DNA of 64,000 bases from JAPULR01 sp965238215 (lineage in GTDB: Bacteria; Chloroflexota; Dehalococcoidia; Lucifugimonadales; GCA-2712585), in assembly GCA_965238215.1 (NCBI GenBank), contig OZ250180.1, positions 2,046,001 through 2,110,000 of the forward strand, in the 5' to 3' direction. Position numbers and translations under genes: made by a program. This document shows positions 34,560 to 43,290 of this stretch, piece after piece; position 1 is the stretch's first letter; every line of letters starts with the position of its first letter. The notes under the pieces are model-generated. The model made no database searches. It saw only the letters and a list, made by a program, of their open reading frames with translations, and had not been told where the DNA came from.

Positions 34560-34680
34560 CTGGGAGTGGGTCCCCGCATGCGCGAGGACAAGGGAGAGGA
34601 GCCGGCGCCCACAAGGGACGCCCCTATAGAAGAAGAGGGACGGGCGGTTCGCGAACCGCCCCTACCAGATGACGTGCAGG
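34560..34680. repeat. Repeat cluster between ychF and holA
   Basis: GTGGGTCCCCGCATGCGC with GAGGACAA, then a GGCGCCCACAAGGGACGCC block, then the palindrome GGGCGGTTCGCGAACCGCCC (34642-34661). The modules come in a different order from those at 106-491. The remainder of the gap up to 34760 shows no gene. Confidence 0.75.
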
Positions 34681-34760
34681 ATCTGGGAGCTATCGTCATT
34701 GTGGGTATTTTTCGCTAAGATTGCTGCAAGGTTGCACGAGTAGAGGAGGAAAACTTAGCG

Positions 34761-35756
34761 GTGTCCGTTTTAGTTCTGCACGGCGATTCTTTTCTGGTCG
34801 CTGAGGAGTTGGCCCAGATCCGGCAAAAGTTGGGTCCGGAACATCTTCTGGAGAGCAACACGCACAAGCTGACTGGCAATTCGGTCACGCTGGAGCAGCT
34901 TCGAGCCGTGAGCAGCGCCATGCCCTTTCTGGCCGAGTACCGGCTGGTGGTGGTGGAAGGGCTGCTGGGGTCCTTCGAGGCTCGAGGCCCTCGACGTCGG
35001 GGCGGCGGGTCGTCAAGAAACCGGCTGGCTCGATGGGAAGGGCTGGGCGACTATGCGGGAGAGGTCCCGCCCACGACGCACCTGGTGTTCGTTGACGAAC
35101 TGCTTAGGGCCAACAATCCCATATTGAGAGCGCTTGCCGGAAATGCCGAGGTGCAGCGGTTTTCGGTGCCCCGGGGTGAAGAACTGGCCCGGTGGATTCG
35201 CGATAAGGCCAAGTCCAAGGGGGCCAGCATTTCGCCCGGAGCGCTGCGGCTCCTGAACCAGTACGTGGGCGCAAACCTGCGTTTGCTGGACACGGAGTTG
35301 GAAAAGCTGTCTCTCTACGCTGGGGCCGAACAGATCGACGAAGGCCACGTAAGTCGAATGGTGGCTCAGGTACGGGAAGCGAGCATCTTCACCGCCGTCG
35401 ACGCCATTGTTCAGGGGAACCCTTCGCTGGCGCTGCGGCTATTGCGGAAGCTTCGGAATGATGGCGCGGCGCTGTCGTACATTCAGGCGATGATTGCGCG
35501 CCAATTGCGGCTGGTGACGGTGGCGAAGGAGTTGGTGGAGACGGGCGTGCCCCGAGGGGAGATGGGCGCACGGCTGGAACTGAGGGCGGACTTTGCCGTG
35601 AGGAAGACCCTAGAGCAGGCGAGAAGGTTTTCGTGGCCCCGTTTGAAGGCGCTGTACGCCTGCCTCTTGGAGATGGACCTGGCCATCAAGCAGGGACGGC
35701 AGGACGAGGACCTGGCGTTGGAGCTTCTGGTGGCCCGGGCAGCAGTATTGCGGTAG
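34761..35756 (+). CDS. holA: DNA polymerase III subunit delta
   Basis: The clamp-loader delta subunit opens the sliding clamp at primed sites. The 331 residues start VLVLHGDSFLVAEEL. They contain the N-terminal AAA-like region with LVVVEGLLG and LVFVDE, then LNQYVGANLRLLDTELEKL and the C-terminal helical collar (IFTAVDAIVQGNPSLALRLL). A basic Gly/Arg/Ser-rich loop (GPRRRGGGSSRNRLARW) near residues 75-91 is unusual. The start is GTG at 34761 with AGGAGG further upstream. Confidence 0.9.
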   Translation: MSVLVLHGDSFLVAEELAQIRQKLGPEHLLESNTHKLTGNSVTLEQLRAVSSAMPFLAEYRLVVVEGLLGSFEARGPRRRGGGSSRNRLARWEGLGDYAGEVPPTTHLVFVDELLRANNPILRALAGNAEVQRFSVPRGEELARWIRDKAKSKGASISPGALRLLNQYVGANLRLLDTELEKLSLYAGAEQIDEGHVSRMVAQVREASIFTAVDAIVQGNPSLALRLLRKLRNDGAALSYIQAMIARQLRLVTVAKELVETGVPRGEMGARLELRADFAVRKTLEQARRFSWPRLKALYACLLEMDLAIKQGRQDEDLALELLVARAAVLR

Positions 35757-35940
35757 ATTGCCCTTCACTTCCTCTACGGGGGAAGGGCGGTTCGCGAACC
35801 GCCCCTACGGAGGGGGAGAAGATGGGTCCCCACCCCCGTCTTCACGGGGGCAGGCTATTCGCGAGGACAACGGAGGGGAGTGGGAACAACGGAAAGGGGA
35901 CGCGGCTATTTTCATGGTAATGGGGGTTACACAGGGGAGG
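35757..35940. repeat. Repeat cluster between holA and the PHP gene
   Basis: The palindrome GGGCGGTTCGCGAACCGCCC at 35785-35804, followed by GATGGGTCCCCACCCCCGTC, TTCACGGGGGCAGGC and TTCGCGAGGACAACGG. This is the same module order as in the 147-bp unit upstream of priA. No gene is seen. Confidence 0.75.
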
Positions 35941-36576
35941 CTACGAGTTGAGGGAAGTGGGAGTGCAGTCGCCACTGCGGAGGGCGGAAATGAGGTCGTC
36001 GAGGTTGCAGATTCTTGCGTTGAAGCGGGTGGCGCAGACTCCGAGGTCGCCGGGGGCGTGGCTGTCGCTGCCAGCGACTGAAGGGAGATTCAATGCCTGG
36101 GCCAGCTTTTCGGAGAAGGCGTTTTCGAGCTTAGAGCCGCGACCGTTGATGGTCTCCACGGCGTGACACTGGCGGAAGGATGGTTCCCCCGTGGCCTGTT
36201 GGACCTTTGAGGCAAGGTCAACGGCGGGACTGTTGCCGATGCCGCGTCGTCGATACGGATGGGCCGCTAGGAGCGCGCCGTTGGCTGCCTGAATCCGGTG
36301 CCAGAGAAATGGGAGCTTGTGCATTCCGAAGACGTATTCGTTCAGGCCGAAGGCCAGGAAATGCCCCTCTTCCGTGTTTACCTCGCAGCCGGGGAGGAGC
36401 AGGATGCCGCGACGACGTCCGAGACGGGCCAGGGCGTCGGAGTCCCAGAAGGCGTCGTGTTCGGTGAGACAGAGACCGTCAAGGCCAAGGCCCTTGGCCT
36501 CCAGGACAAGCTGCTCAGGGGTCTGGAGGGCGTCGTAGGAGAGGGGAGCGGTGTGGGTGTGCAGGTCTATGAGCAT
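35941..36576 (-). CDS. PHP-domain phosphoesterase
   Basis: A 211-residue PHP-family metal-dependent hydrolase. Metal ligands are visible in MLIDLHTHTAPLS, LCLTEHDAFWD, LPGCEVNTEEGHFLAFG, LAAHPYRR and VAGSDSHAPGDLG. The family includes trinucleotide phosphodiesterases and polymerase-associated domains; the substrate here is unknown. The start at 36576 gives the canonical N-terminus. Confidence 0.88.
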   Translation of the reverse strand: MLIDLHTHTAPLSYDALQTPEQLVLEAKGLGLDGLCLTEHDAFWDSDALARLGRRRGILLLPGCEVNTEEGHFLAFGLNEYVFGMHKLPFLWHRIQAANGALLAAHPYRRRGIGNSPAVDLASKVQQATGEPSFRQCHAVETINGRGSKLENAFSEKLAQALNLPSVAGSDSHAPGDLGVCATRFNARICNLDDLISALRSGDCTPTSLNS

Positions 36577-36582
36577 GGGGAG

Positions 36583-36588
36583 ATTATA
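36583..36588 (-). promoter_or_regulatory. -10 hexamer next to the PHP start codon
   Basis: TATAAT on the minus strand lies six bases ahead of the ATG. Transcription would begin at or beside the start codon, implying a leaderless mRNA. No good -35 element is seen. Confidence 0.4.
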
Positions 36589-36647
36589 GACCAAGAGGGG
36601 CGGAGGCTGATGGGAGGGACAGATAGGTCAAGTTTTCGTATTTCATT

Positions 36648-37112
36648 ATGTGCTTTGATCTTTGCAGTGGGGTGAAATTCTATGACTATCTACCCAAGCC
36701 CGTGGCATATTGGCTAAATCAATTTAGCATAGGAGTCCCTGTCTTTTTCCTACGTTCGGCGAAACAACTGATGCTAGTGGAATCTGTCGTGGATTTGATC
36801 ACTAAAGGAGTAATCGTATTGCCGCCAGCTATTCAGACACAGCGCGACAATCTTGAAATCGGCCTCTATTTGGCTAGTGGGAGATTTGGCGCCACTCTAG
36901 ACGACATACTGCAAGTGGCTATTGGGTATTCTCCAAACGGGGGCTTTCCAATAGAACATTATGCAGGTCGGTTCCGGAATGCCCAGCGAGTTGGCAGAGA
37001 CGCGTTTCGCCAAAGGACTCCTGGATACTTCACGTTTAATGCCATGCCCTTCGGTGACCGCTATATTTATAAGGCCACGTGGTATGTTTGGAGAAATCCG
37101 CAAACGAGATAA
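36648..37112 (+). CDS. Hypothetical protein of an AT-richer island
   Basis: An open frame of 154 codons with no recognised family. The part from MLVESVVDLITKGVIVLPP onward (about residue 41) looks most protein-like, with a Tyr/Arg/Phe-rich end (EHYAGRFRNAQRVG, AMPFGDRYIYK). No ribosome site is seen before the ATG, and the true start may be later. It precedes two more island genes in the same direction. It could be a remnant. Confidence 0.35.
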   Translation: MCFDLCSGVKFYDYLPKPVAYWLNQFSIGVPVFFLRSAKQLMLVESVVDLITKGVIVLPPAIQTQRDNLEIGLYLASGRFGATLDDILQVAIGYSPNGGFPIEHYAGRFRNAQRVGRDAFRQRTPGYFTFNAMPFGDRYIYKATWYVWRNPQTR

Positions 37113-37174
37113 GCCCAAACGGTCCCCTTGCCTGTTGGAGATTTAGCATCAATGCGAAACTTAGAAGTAAGGAT

Positions 37175-37567
37175 ATGGATACCCGCCAGGCGACAACCCG
37201 CAGCGTCCGAACCGCTGACAACATCCAGGAGCAAGGTCGGGCGATACAACGTCAAGATTGGCCGGCTCTTCAGGAACTGCAGGCAAGAATGATAGAAGAT
37301 GGAAGTCTTGGGGAAATCTTATCGGGATTTCATGGCCTCCCATACGCTGACATTGAAGAGGTTATCCCTAAACTCCCTAACCGACCAATCCGGTTTCAGT
37401 TTCAAAAGGAGGCCAAGCATGTTCAAGAGCTCAGTAGGCGACTTGGACAAGCGCAAGCGTCATTGGGTAACCAACTGACATCCTGGGTAAGGTTGCAAAC
37501 AGGGGCGCCCAATAACGCTGCACAGTTAGCTTTGCAGCAGGCGCAACAGAGATTGGCTAACTTGTGA
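37175..37567 (+). CDS. Hypothetical Gln-rich helical protein upstream of the ParB-like gene
   Basis: 130 residues from MDTRQATTRSVRTADNIQEQ, largely helical and rich in Gln, ending LALQQAQQRLANL. No family is recognised. It ends 19 bases ahead of the ParB-like gene and runs in the same direction, so the two may be cotranscribed. The start at 37175 has only a weak AAGG nearby. Confidence 0.5.
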   Translation: MDTRQATTRSVRTADNIQEQGRAIQRQDWPALQELQARMIEDGSLGEILSGFHGLPYADIEEVIPKLPNRPIRFQFQKEAKHVQELSRRLGQAQASLGNQLTSWVRLQTGAPNNAAQLALQQAQQRLANL

Positions 37568-37586
37568 AGCTGATGGAGGATGAAAT

Positions 37587-38618
37587 GTGAGAATCGACGA
37601 TTTGGATACCCTCGTGCTGCGTGCTGTGGAAGAGTGGTACGGTTCTATTGTGTCTGTCCCATGTGAACTCATAAAGCCGGACCCCGAGAATCTGAGGCAA
37701 GAGTTCGATGAGGCCGATCTCATCGACTTAGGAAGAAACATGGTTGAGGTGGGGCAACTAGACGAGATCACCGTGTTTCCAATCCTGATTGATGATTCTT
37801 CGTGGACCGGGTATTTCGATCTGCATGACGGAGAACGTAGATGGCGCGCCGCTCAGTTGATGAAGCAGCCGACACTTCGCGCCAAGATTGTTCCCAGACC
37901 ATCTTCAGAGGAGTTGACGTTCAAGAAGGTTAGTCGGATTCTACAGACGCGATCCCTCAGCCCTGAGACCAAGCTTACGGCGTTGAAGAAATCCTTGTCC
38001 GACTTGGGGGTTCTTGAGAGTCCCGACCAATGGGATTCATTTAGGGATAAACTTGGTGGTGGGCCTGATTGGCCCCAACTTGTAAGGGTGTTGAAGTTGC
38101 ATCCGCGAGTTCGAGGCATGTTTGAAGAAGGGATTATCAACTTCACGATTGCTCATTCAGTGGGCCGGGTTGTACGGGAAAAGCAGGCTCGTCTTGCTGA
38201 ATACGCCGTCGTAAACAAGATCAGTGGCAGGTTTCTGTCCACCCAGATGGTGCCCTATTTGGTAAAGCATCCCGAAGCGAGCCCTGCGCAAGCCTTTGAG
38301 CATGTTCGAGTTGGTGGGTGGCGTCAATACACCAGCAGTCCATACGTCAAGGGGCAAGCACCTCCCACTCAAGAGCAAGTCGAGAAATTCCTTGAGGCGT
38401 GCGTGGCATGGGGAAGAGCATGGGAAACAGTGGTTGTAAATGGGTTAGTTCACCAGATCGGGGACAACCCTCAATACGTGCAGCGATTGAAGGACGCGGG
38501 TCTAAGAATTCGGGAGAGGGCCCTGGCGTTGGCGGATAGAATGAGCTCTTCCCAGCGGAAACAAGCCGTTGTCGGGGAGGTTACGCTTCCGGTTCGCGAG
38601 ATCATAGGTAGCGATTAG
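37587..38618 (+). CDS. ParB/Srx-domain protein, orphan
   Basis: The 343 residues have a ParB N-terminal nuclease-like domain. CELIKPDPENLRQ (about 23-35) and LHDGERRWRAAQL (about 80-92) match ParB boxes I and II. A helical middle and a C-terminal region follow with no recognised dimer domain. No ParA is nearby, so chromosome segregation is unlikely; a plasmid, phage or defence-island origin fits better. The start is GTG 37587 with GGAGG eight bases before. Its AT-richer base use differs from holA and nuo on either side. Confidence 0.8.
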   Translation: MRIDDLDTLVLRAVEEWYGSIVSVPCELIKPDPENLRQEFDEADLIDLGRNMVEVGQLDEITVFPILIDDSSWTGYFDLHDGERRWRAAQLMKQPTLRAKIVPRPSSEELTFKKVSRILQTRSLSPETKLTALKKSLSDLGVLESPDQWDSFRDKLGGGPDWPQLVRVLKLHPRVRGMFEEGIINFTIAHSVGRVVREKQARLAEYAVVNKISGRFLSTQMVPYLVKHPEASPAQAFEHVRVGGWRQYTSSPYVKGQAPPTQEQVEKFLEACVAWGRAWETVVVNGLVHQIGDNPQYVQRLKDAGLRIRERALALADRMSSSQRKQAVVGEVTLPVREIIGSD

Positions 38619-38710
38619 GGGCAAGATAGCAATTCCACTTTTGGCATGTCCTCCTGTGGGATGGGGGTGTAGTTGCAGATTGGCATAGACGCCCTTCAGC
38701 TTTGATTTTC

Positions 38711-38739
38711 TTGCTATGGCTGGTTGCGTATGCTATATT
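38711..38739 (+). promoter_or_regulatory. Putative promoter of the complex I operon
   Basis: TTGCTA at 38711-38716 and TATATT at 38734-38739 are separated by 17 bases, about 30 bases ahead of the chosen nuoA start. If correct, it excludes the upstream in-frame ATG at 38716. Confidence 0.5.
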
Positions 38740-38769
38740 GCCTTATCCCCCTTTCAGGTGGGCAAATCC

Positions 38770-39153
38770 GTGCTTGAAGATTATTTCCGCCAGTACGGCC
38801 TCATAGCCATCTTCGCCGTGGTGGCGTTCATAGTTCCAACCAGTATGCTGGTGCTTTCTTTCCTTCTGTACCGCTTGGGCATTCGACCACAGAAGCCCAG
38901 CGCGGTGAAGCAGGATATTTACGAGTGCGGCATGGAGACGATCGGTGGCCGGTGGGCGCAGTTCAACTTTCGCTACTACATGTACGCGCTGCTATTCGTC
39001 ATCTTCGACGTGGCGGTCATCTTCGTCTACCCCTGGGCCGTGCGGTTCGGAAAGCTGGGCCTCTTTGCCCTCATTGAGATGGCGGCATTCATCACAATTC
39101 TAGGTTTTGGGTGGGTCTACGCGTGGCGGAAGCGCGACTTGGAGTGGAGGTAG
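38770..39153 (+). CDS. nuoA: NADH-quinone oxidoreductase subunit A
   Basis: Membrane subunit of respiratory complex I. The 127 residues have three membrane helices and the conserved acidic loop KQDIYECGMETIG (about 52-64), followed by FNFRYYMYALLFVIFDVAVIF. GTG 38770 gives a normal N-terminus (LEDYFRQYGLIAIF) and sits after the likely promoter; a start at 38716 would add 18 atypical residues. It is the first gene of the nuo operon. Confidence 0.92.
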   Translation: MLEDYFRQYGLIAIFAVVAFIVPTSMLVLSFLLYRLGIRPQKPSAVKQDIYECGMETIGGRWAQFNFRYYMYALLFVIFDVAVIFVYPWAVRFGKLGLFALIEMAAFITILGFGWVYAWRKRDLEWR

Positions 39154-39157
39154 GGTA

Positions 39158-39766
39158 ATGGTGCAACAGGACGGCCTTTCGCTGGAGGCTCTGACGCGGA
39201 AGCTGGATGTTGAAGAGGGGGCCGTCATCGAGGAGATGCGGCACACCCACTCTAGGCCTTACCCCGAGCCGCTGATTCAGGTGCCCGACGACCTCCAACG
39301 GAACCTGATGGTGACGTCCGTGGATGCTCTCCTGAATTGGGGGCGCAAGTCGGCCCTGTGGCCTGTGGCATTCGGGCTAGCCTGCTGCGCCTTCGAGATG
39401 ATGGCGACGGCCATGTCCAGATTCGACATTGCCCGCTTCGGGATGGAGGCGTTCAGGGCTACGCCCCGCCAGGCGGACTTAATGATTGTTGCAGGCACGG
39501 TTACGTGGAAGATGGCGCCGGCCATTCGCCGCATCTACGACCAGATGGGGGAGCCGAAGTGGGTTATCTCCATGGGCGTTTGCGCTACGAGCGGCGGGCC
39601 GTACTATTCCTGCTACAGCGTTGTCCCAGGCGTTAATCACATTGTACCGGTGGACGTTTACGTTCCAGGATGTCCTCCCCGTCCCGACGCCCTCTTGTAC
39701 GGGATTATGCAGTTGCATGAGAAGATCAAACGGTACAGCCTGAAGGGGAGGCCCGCAGGGCTGTAA
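39158..39766 (+). CDS. nuoB: NADH-quinone oxidoreductase subunit B
   Basis: The peripheral-arm subunit that carries the terminal iron-sulfur cluster N2 next to the quinone site. The 202 residues hold the four cysteine ligands in GLACCAFEM, SMGVCATSGG and YVPGCPPRPD. The start at 39158 is preceded by GGAGG. Its last base is shared with the ATG of nuoC (TAATG). Confidence 0.95.
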   Translation: MVQQDGLSLEALTRKLDVEEGAVIEEMRHTHSRPYPEPLIQVPDDLQRNLMVTSVDALLNWGRKSALWPVAFGLACCAFEMMATAMSRFDIARFGMEAFRATPRQADLMIVAGTVTWKMAPAIRRIYDQMGEPKWVISMGVCATSGGPYYSCYSVVPGVNHIVPVDVYVPGCPPRPDALLYGIMQLHEKIKRYSLKGRPAGL

Positions 39767-40221
39767 TGACAAGGGCCGTTCAGGGCGAGGAGCTGGCCGG
39801 ATACGTGCGGCAGAGGTTTCCCGATGCCGGCACACAATGGGAGGGCGAGTCTCTTTGGGTGGATCCCTCCGACCTGCGGGAGGTGGCTCAGTTTCTGAAG
39901 GAAGACCCGGGACTGGCCTTCAACTTTCTGAACGCCGTGTCCGCCGTGGACTACGTTCACTACTTCGAATTGGTCTACCACCTGACATCCTTTGAGTACA
40001 ACCACAGCGCGGTGGTGAAGACTCGCCTCTACTCTCGGGAGACTCCCACGGCGCCTTCAGTGGTGGGCGTGTGGCCCGGGGCGGATTTCCAGGAGCGGGA
40101 GATTTACGACCTGATGGGCGTTTCCTTCCAGGGGCATCCTAATCTGAAGCGGATCATGCTGTGGGAGGGGTTTCCCGGCCATCCCCTTCGCAAAGACTTT
40201 GAAGACGTGGTGAAGTACTGA
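39766..40221 (+). CDS. nuoC: NADH-quinone oxidoreductase subunit C
   Basis: A 30-kDa-type subunit of the complex I connecting arm, 151 residues. The family region WPGADFQEREIYDLMGVSFQ is seen near residues 102-121, then GHPNLKRIMLWEGFPGHPLR. It is separate from nuoD rather than fused. It overlaps nuoB by one base. Confidence 0.93.
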   Translation: MTRAVQGEELAGYVRQRFPDAGTQWEGESLWVDPSDLREVAQFLKEDPGLAFNFLNAVSAVDYVHYFELVYHLTSFEYNHSAVVKTRLYSRETPTAPSVVGVWPGADFQEREIYDLMGVSFQGHPNLKRIMLWEGFPGHPLRKDFEDVVKY

Positions 40222-40228
40222 AGCTTCC

Positions 40229-41416
40229 ATGGCCATTCGCACCGAACCCGTAACTATCAACATTGGGCCGCAGCACCCGAGCACGCATGGCGTATTGCGT
40301 CTGCGGGTGACCTTCGACGGCGAGGTGATAGTGGACATAGAGCCGGTCTTCGGCTACCTGCACCGGGGGTCGGAGAAGCTGGCGGAGGAGCGGAACTACG
40401 TTCAGGTTCTGACGCTCACGGACCGGCTGGACTACGTGGCGTCCATGACCAACAACCAGGCCTATTGCCTGGCGGTGGAGAAGATGTTGGGGGTGGAGGT
40501 CCCGCTCCGAGGCCAATATCTGCGGGTGTTGGCGGCGGAGCTTCAGAGGATGGCCAGTCATCTGGTGGCGGCGGGCTTCTTCCTTCAGGACCTGGGAGCA
40601 CTGGCGACGCCCCTCATGTACTGTTTCCGCTTTCGCGAGAAGATTCTCGACCTGTTCGAGATGCTGTGCGGCGCGCGAATAACCGTCAGCTACATGCGAC
40701 CGGGAGGGGTGTTCAGCGACGCGCCGCCGGACTTCTGGCCCGCGTTGGACGAGCTGATGCTGGAAGCTCCCCACCTGCTCCAGGAGTTGGAGCAGCTGTT
40801 GATGAAGAACGAGATCTTGTTGGTGCGGACGAAGAACGTAGGCGTGCTTTCGGCGGAGTCGGCAATCTCCAATTCCGTAAGTGGGCCCGTACTACGGGCT
40901 AGCGGCGTGGGCTGGGACTGGCGGAAGATGGACCCCTACGACGTTTACGACCGGTTGGAGTTCGACGTGCCGGTGGGAGAACGGGGGGACAACTACGACC
41001 GGTTCCGGGTCCGGATCGAGGAGGTGAAGCAGAGCCTCCGGATGGTGAAGCAGTGCGCCGAGGAGATACGGCCGGGGCCTGTGAGCGCCGGCATTGATGC
41101 GCCGCCGGTGGGTCCAACCATTGACCGGGGTGAGATTAAAAAGCCGCTTGCGGAAGGCCCCGTCCGTACGAAACTGCCCTTCGTCCTGCGTCCTCCCGCC
41201 GGAGCGGAGGCCTACGGGCGGGTGGAGGCCCCCAAGGGGGAGCTGGCCTTCTACCTGGTGAGCGATGGCAGCATCGCCCCCTACCGGTGCAAGATACGCT
41301 CGCCGTCGCTGATAAATCTCACCGTAATACGCGAGTTGATGGTGGGGTGGAAGCTGGCTGACATGATTGTGACCCTGGGCAGCATTGACATAAACATGGG
41401 AGAGGTGGACCGCTGA
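40229..41416 (+). CDS. nuoD: NADH-quinone oxidoreductase subunit D
   Basis: The 49-kDa subunit, forming much of the quinone pocket with NuoB. The 395 residues have INIGPQHPSTHGVLR (about 10-24), GYLHRGSEKLAEERNYVQ and the C-terminal SINMGEVDR-like end (IDINMGEVDR). Its stop overlaps the nuoH start (TGATG). Confidence 0.95.
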   Translation: MAIRTEPVTINIGPQHPSTHGVLRLRVTFDGEVIVDIEPVFGYLHRGSEKLAEERNYVQVLTLTDRLDYVASMTNNQAYCLAVEKMLGVEVPLRGQYLRVLAAELQRMASHLVAAGFFLQDLGALATPLMYCFRFREKILDLFEMLCGARITVSYMRPGGVFSDAPPDFWPALDELMLEAPHLLQELEQLLMKNEILLVRTKNVGVLSAESAISNSVSGPVLRASGVGWDWRKMDPYDVYDRLEFDVPVGERGDNYDRFRVRIEEVKQSLRMVKQCAEEIRPGPVSAGIDAPPVGPTIDRGEIKKPLAEGPVRTKLPFVLRPPAGAEAYGRVEAPKGELAFYLVSDGSIAPYRCKIRSPSLINLTVIRELMVGWKLADMIVTLGSIDINMGEVDR

Positions 41417-42678
41417 TGACGCCTTTCCTTCAGGATAACGTGGTCTTTCGGGAGGTGTACTGCTTCCTGGGGGGCAACGAGGGGAACGCCGGTTGGTGCG
41501 GCGGCGACGGGCTGTTGCCGGGCGGGTTCGAATGGGTGGCGTACTTCGCGGCGGGCTTCGTGATCATGTTCATCCTGGTCAACGCTGCGCTGCTGGGGGC
41601 CGCCGTCTTCGTGTGGTCGGAGCGGAGGCTGCTGGCCCGGTTCCAAGCGCGGCGTGGGCCGAATCGATGGGGGCCGTGGGGGATTCTCCAGCCATTCGCA
41701 GACCTGTTGAAGCTCATCATCAAGGAAGACATCATTCCCAACGCCGCCGATAAGCTGGCCTTCACGCTGGTGCCCATCATCATGCTGATGGCATTGCTGT
41801 TGAGCCTGGCGGTGATGCCCTTCGCCCGAAACACCTACCTGGTGAACCTGAACGTGGGCATACTGTACATAATAGCGGTAAGCTCCATGAGCACCATTGC
41901 CATCTTCATGGCGGGGTGGTCGTCGGCAAACAAGTACGCAATGTTCGGCGCAATGCGGGGCGTGGCGATGCTGATAAGCTACGAGATTCCGCTGGTGCTC
42001 TCCCTGGTGGGAGTGGTGTTAATAGTGGGCTCCATGTCGCTGGTGTCCGTGGTGGAAGCCCAGACCGTACCCTTCCTTCTGGTGCAGCCGCTTGGGGCGC
42101 TGGTGTTCATGCTGGGGATATCGGCGGAGTTGAACCGGACACCCTTCGACATTCTTGAGGCGGAATCCGAGATAGTAGCAGGGTATCATACGGAGTACAG
42201 CGGCATAAAATTTGCGCTGATTCAGGCGGCGGAAATGGCGGGGGTGCTGGCGGCTTCCGGGTTCCTGGCGACGATATTCATGGGCGGATGGTCGGGGCCG
42301 TTCTGGTCCAGCCAGCTGGGGGCGTTTTGGTTCCTCGTCAAGCTAGCGGGCTTCGTGATGCTCTTCATCTGGATTCGGGCAACGTTCCCCCGGCTTCGCA
42401 TCGACCAGATAATGGCCTTTGCCTGGAAGTTTCTGCTGCCGCTGGCGCTGATCAATTTCCTGGTGACGGCGGTGCAGGTATACTTCTTCGGGTTCTATCA
42501 GGCTGAGGTCCTCGGAGAGATAACCCGCAATGAATTGTGGATAATGGCCGCTATAAACATACCGGTGGCCCTGGTATCCATAGGGATCTTCGGACGGCTC
42601 AGCCGGGAGAAGGTGCGAGTGCCGGAACCTATTTTTCAGAACGTAACGGCGGCGCCCCGGGCCATGGAGGTGGACTAG
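41416..42678 (+). CDS. nuoH: NADH-quinone oxidoreductase subunit H
   Basis: A membrane subunit contacting the quinone channel, with eight or so membrane helices in 420 residues. Family motifs are WSERRLLARFQARRGPNRWG, LLKLIIKEDIIP, and AELNRTPFDILEAESEIVAG with YHTEYSG. The first 35 residues, with three Cys and many Gly, are an extra stretch ahead of the first helix. Confidence 0.95.
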   Translation: MTPFLQDNVVFREVYCFLGGNEGNAGWCGGDGLLPGGFEWVAYFAAGFVIMFILVNAALLGAAVFVWSERRLLARFQARRGPNRWGPWGILQPFADLLKLIIKEDIIPNAADKLAFTLVPIIMLMALLLSLAVMPFARNTYLVNLNVGILYIIAVSSMSTIAIFMAGWSSANKYAMFGAMRGVAMLISYEIPLVLSLVGVVLIVGSMSLVSVVEAQTVPFLLVQPLGALVFMLGISAELNRTPFDILEAESEIVAGYHTEYSGIKFALIQAAEMAGVLAASGFLATIFMGGWSGPFWSSQLGAFWFLVKLAGFVMLFIWIRATFPRLRIDQIMAFAWKFLLPLALINFLVTAVQVYFFGFYQAEVLGEITRNELWIMAAINIPVALVSIGIFGRLSREKVRVPEPIFQNVTAAPRAMEVD

Positions 42679-43287
42679 ATGTACGGATTTGGACTAGCGA
42701 AGGGCATGCTGGTGACCCTGAAGAATTTCATCCGACCGCCCTTTACGATTCAGTATCCTGAAGAGCGGATTCCCCAGCATCCCCGCTTCCGCGGCGAGGA
42801 GTTCGCCTGGTACGAGGAACGGTGCACGGGGTGCGCTGCCTGCGCCAAATACTGTCCTTTGGGCATCATCAAGATTGTTACCAGCCCCAGCAATACCGCG
42901 CCCCTGGAGGGCGACCACTACAACATCGACGTTTTCGACATCGACATTGGGCGGTGTATGTTCTGCGGCCTCTGCGTGGAGGCGTGCCCCTACGACGCGC
43001 TGTTCATGGGCAGCGGCTTCGAAGAGGGCCAGTACGAGCGCAAGGACCTGGTGATTACCGTGGACGAATTGAGGCAGGCGGTGAAGAAGCCCAGCACCTG
43101 GTTCCGCCCACAGCTGGAGAGTTCCGGCTACGACCCGCATAAGGACAACGCGTTGGACTGGCGGGCGGTGGGCCGAGAGAATTGGGCCTGGCATCAAAAG
43201 GAGAAGGCGGGGGCGCGGATTCAGTTTCGTCCCGGCCGGGTGGGGGCACAGACCGACGCGGACGCCGACGGAGAGTCGGAAAGCTAG
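42679..43287 (+). CDS. nuoI: NADH-quinone oxidoreductase subunit I
   Basis: A ferredoxin-like subunit with two [4Fe-4S] clusters. The 202 residues have CTGCAACAKYCP (about 49-60) and CMFCGLCVEACP (about 94-105), and an acidic C-terminal tail. It passes electrons to NuoB. As nuoE, F and G are absent here, electrons must come from another donor module. Confidence 0.95.
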   Translation: MYGFGLAKGMLVTLKNFIRPPFTIQYPEERIPQHPRFRGEEFAWYEERCTGCAACAKYCPLGIIKIVTSPSNTAPLEGDHYNIDVFDIDIGRCMFCGLCVEACPYDALFMGSGFEEGQYERKDLVITVDELRQAVKKPSTWFRPQLESSGYDPHKDNALDWRAVGRENWAWHQKEKAGARIQFRPGRVGAQTDADADGESES

Positions 43288-43290
43288 TCG

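Noticed and set aside
37036..37255. Small minus-strand frames in the ParB island
   Set aside because: They lie across same-strand island genes, lack ribosome sites and show no recognisable features.
38716..38769. Upstream ATG start for nuoA
   Set aside because: It falls inside a plausible -35/-10 pair and would add 18 residues not typical of NuoA.
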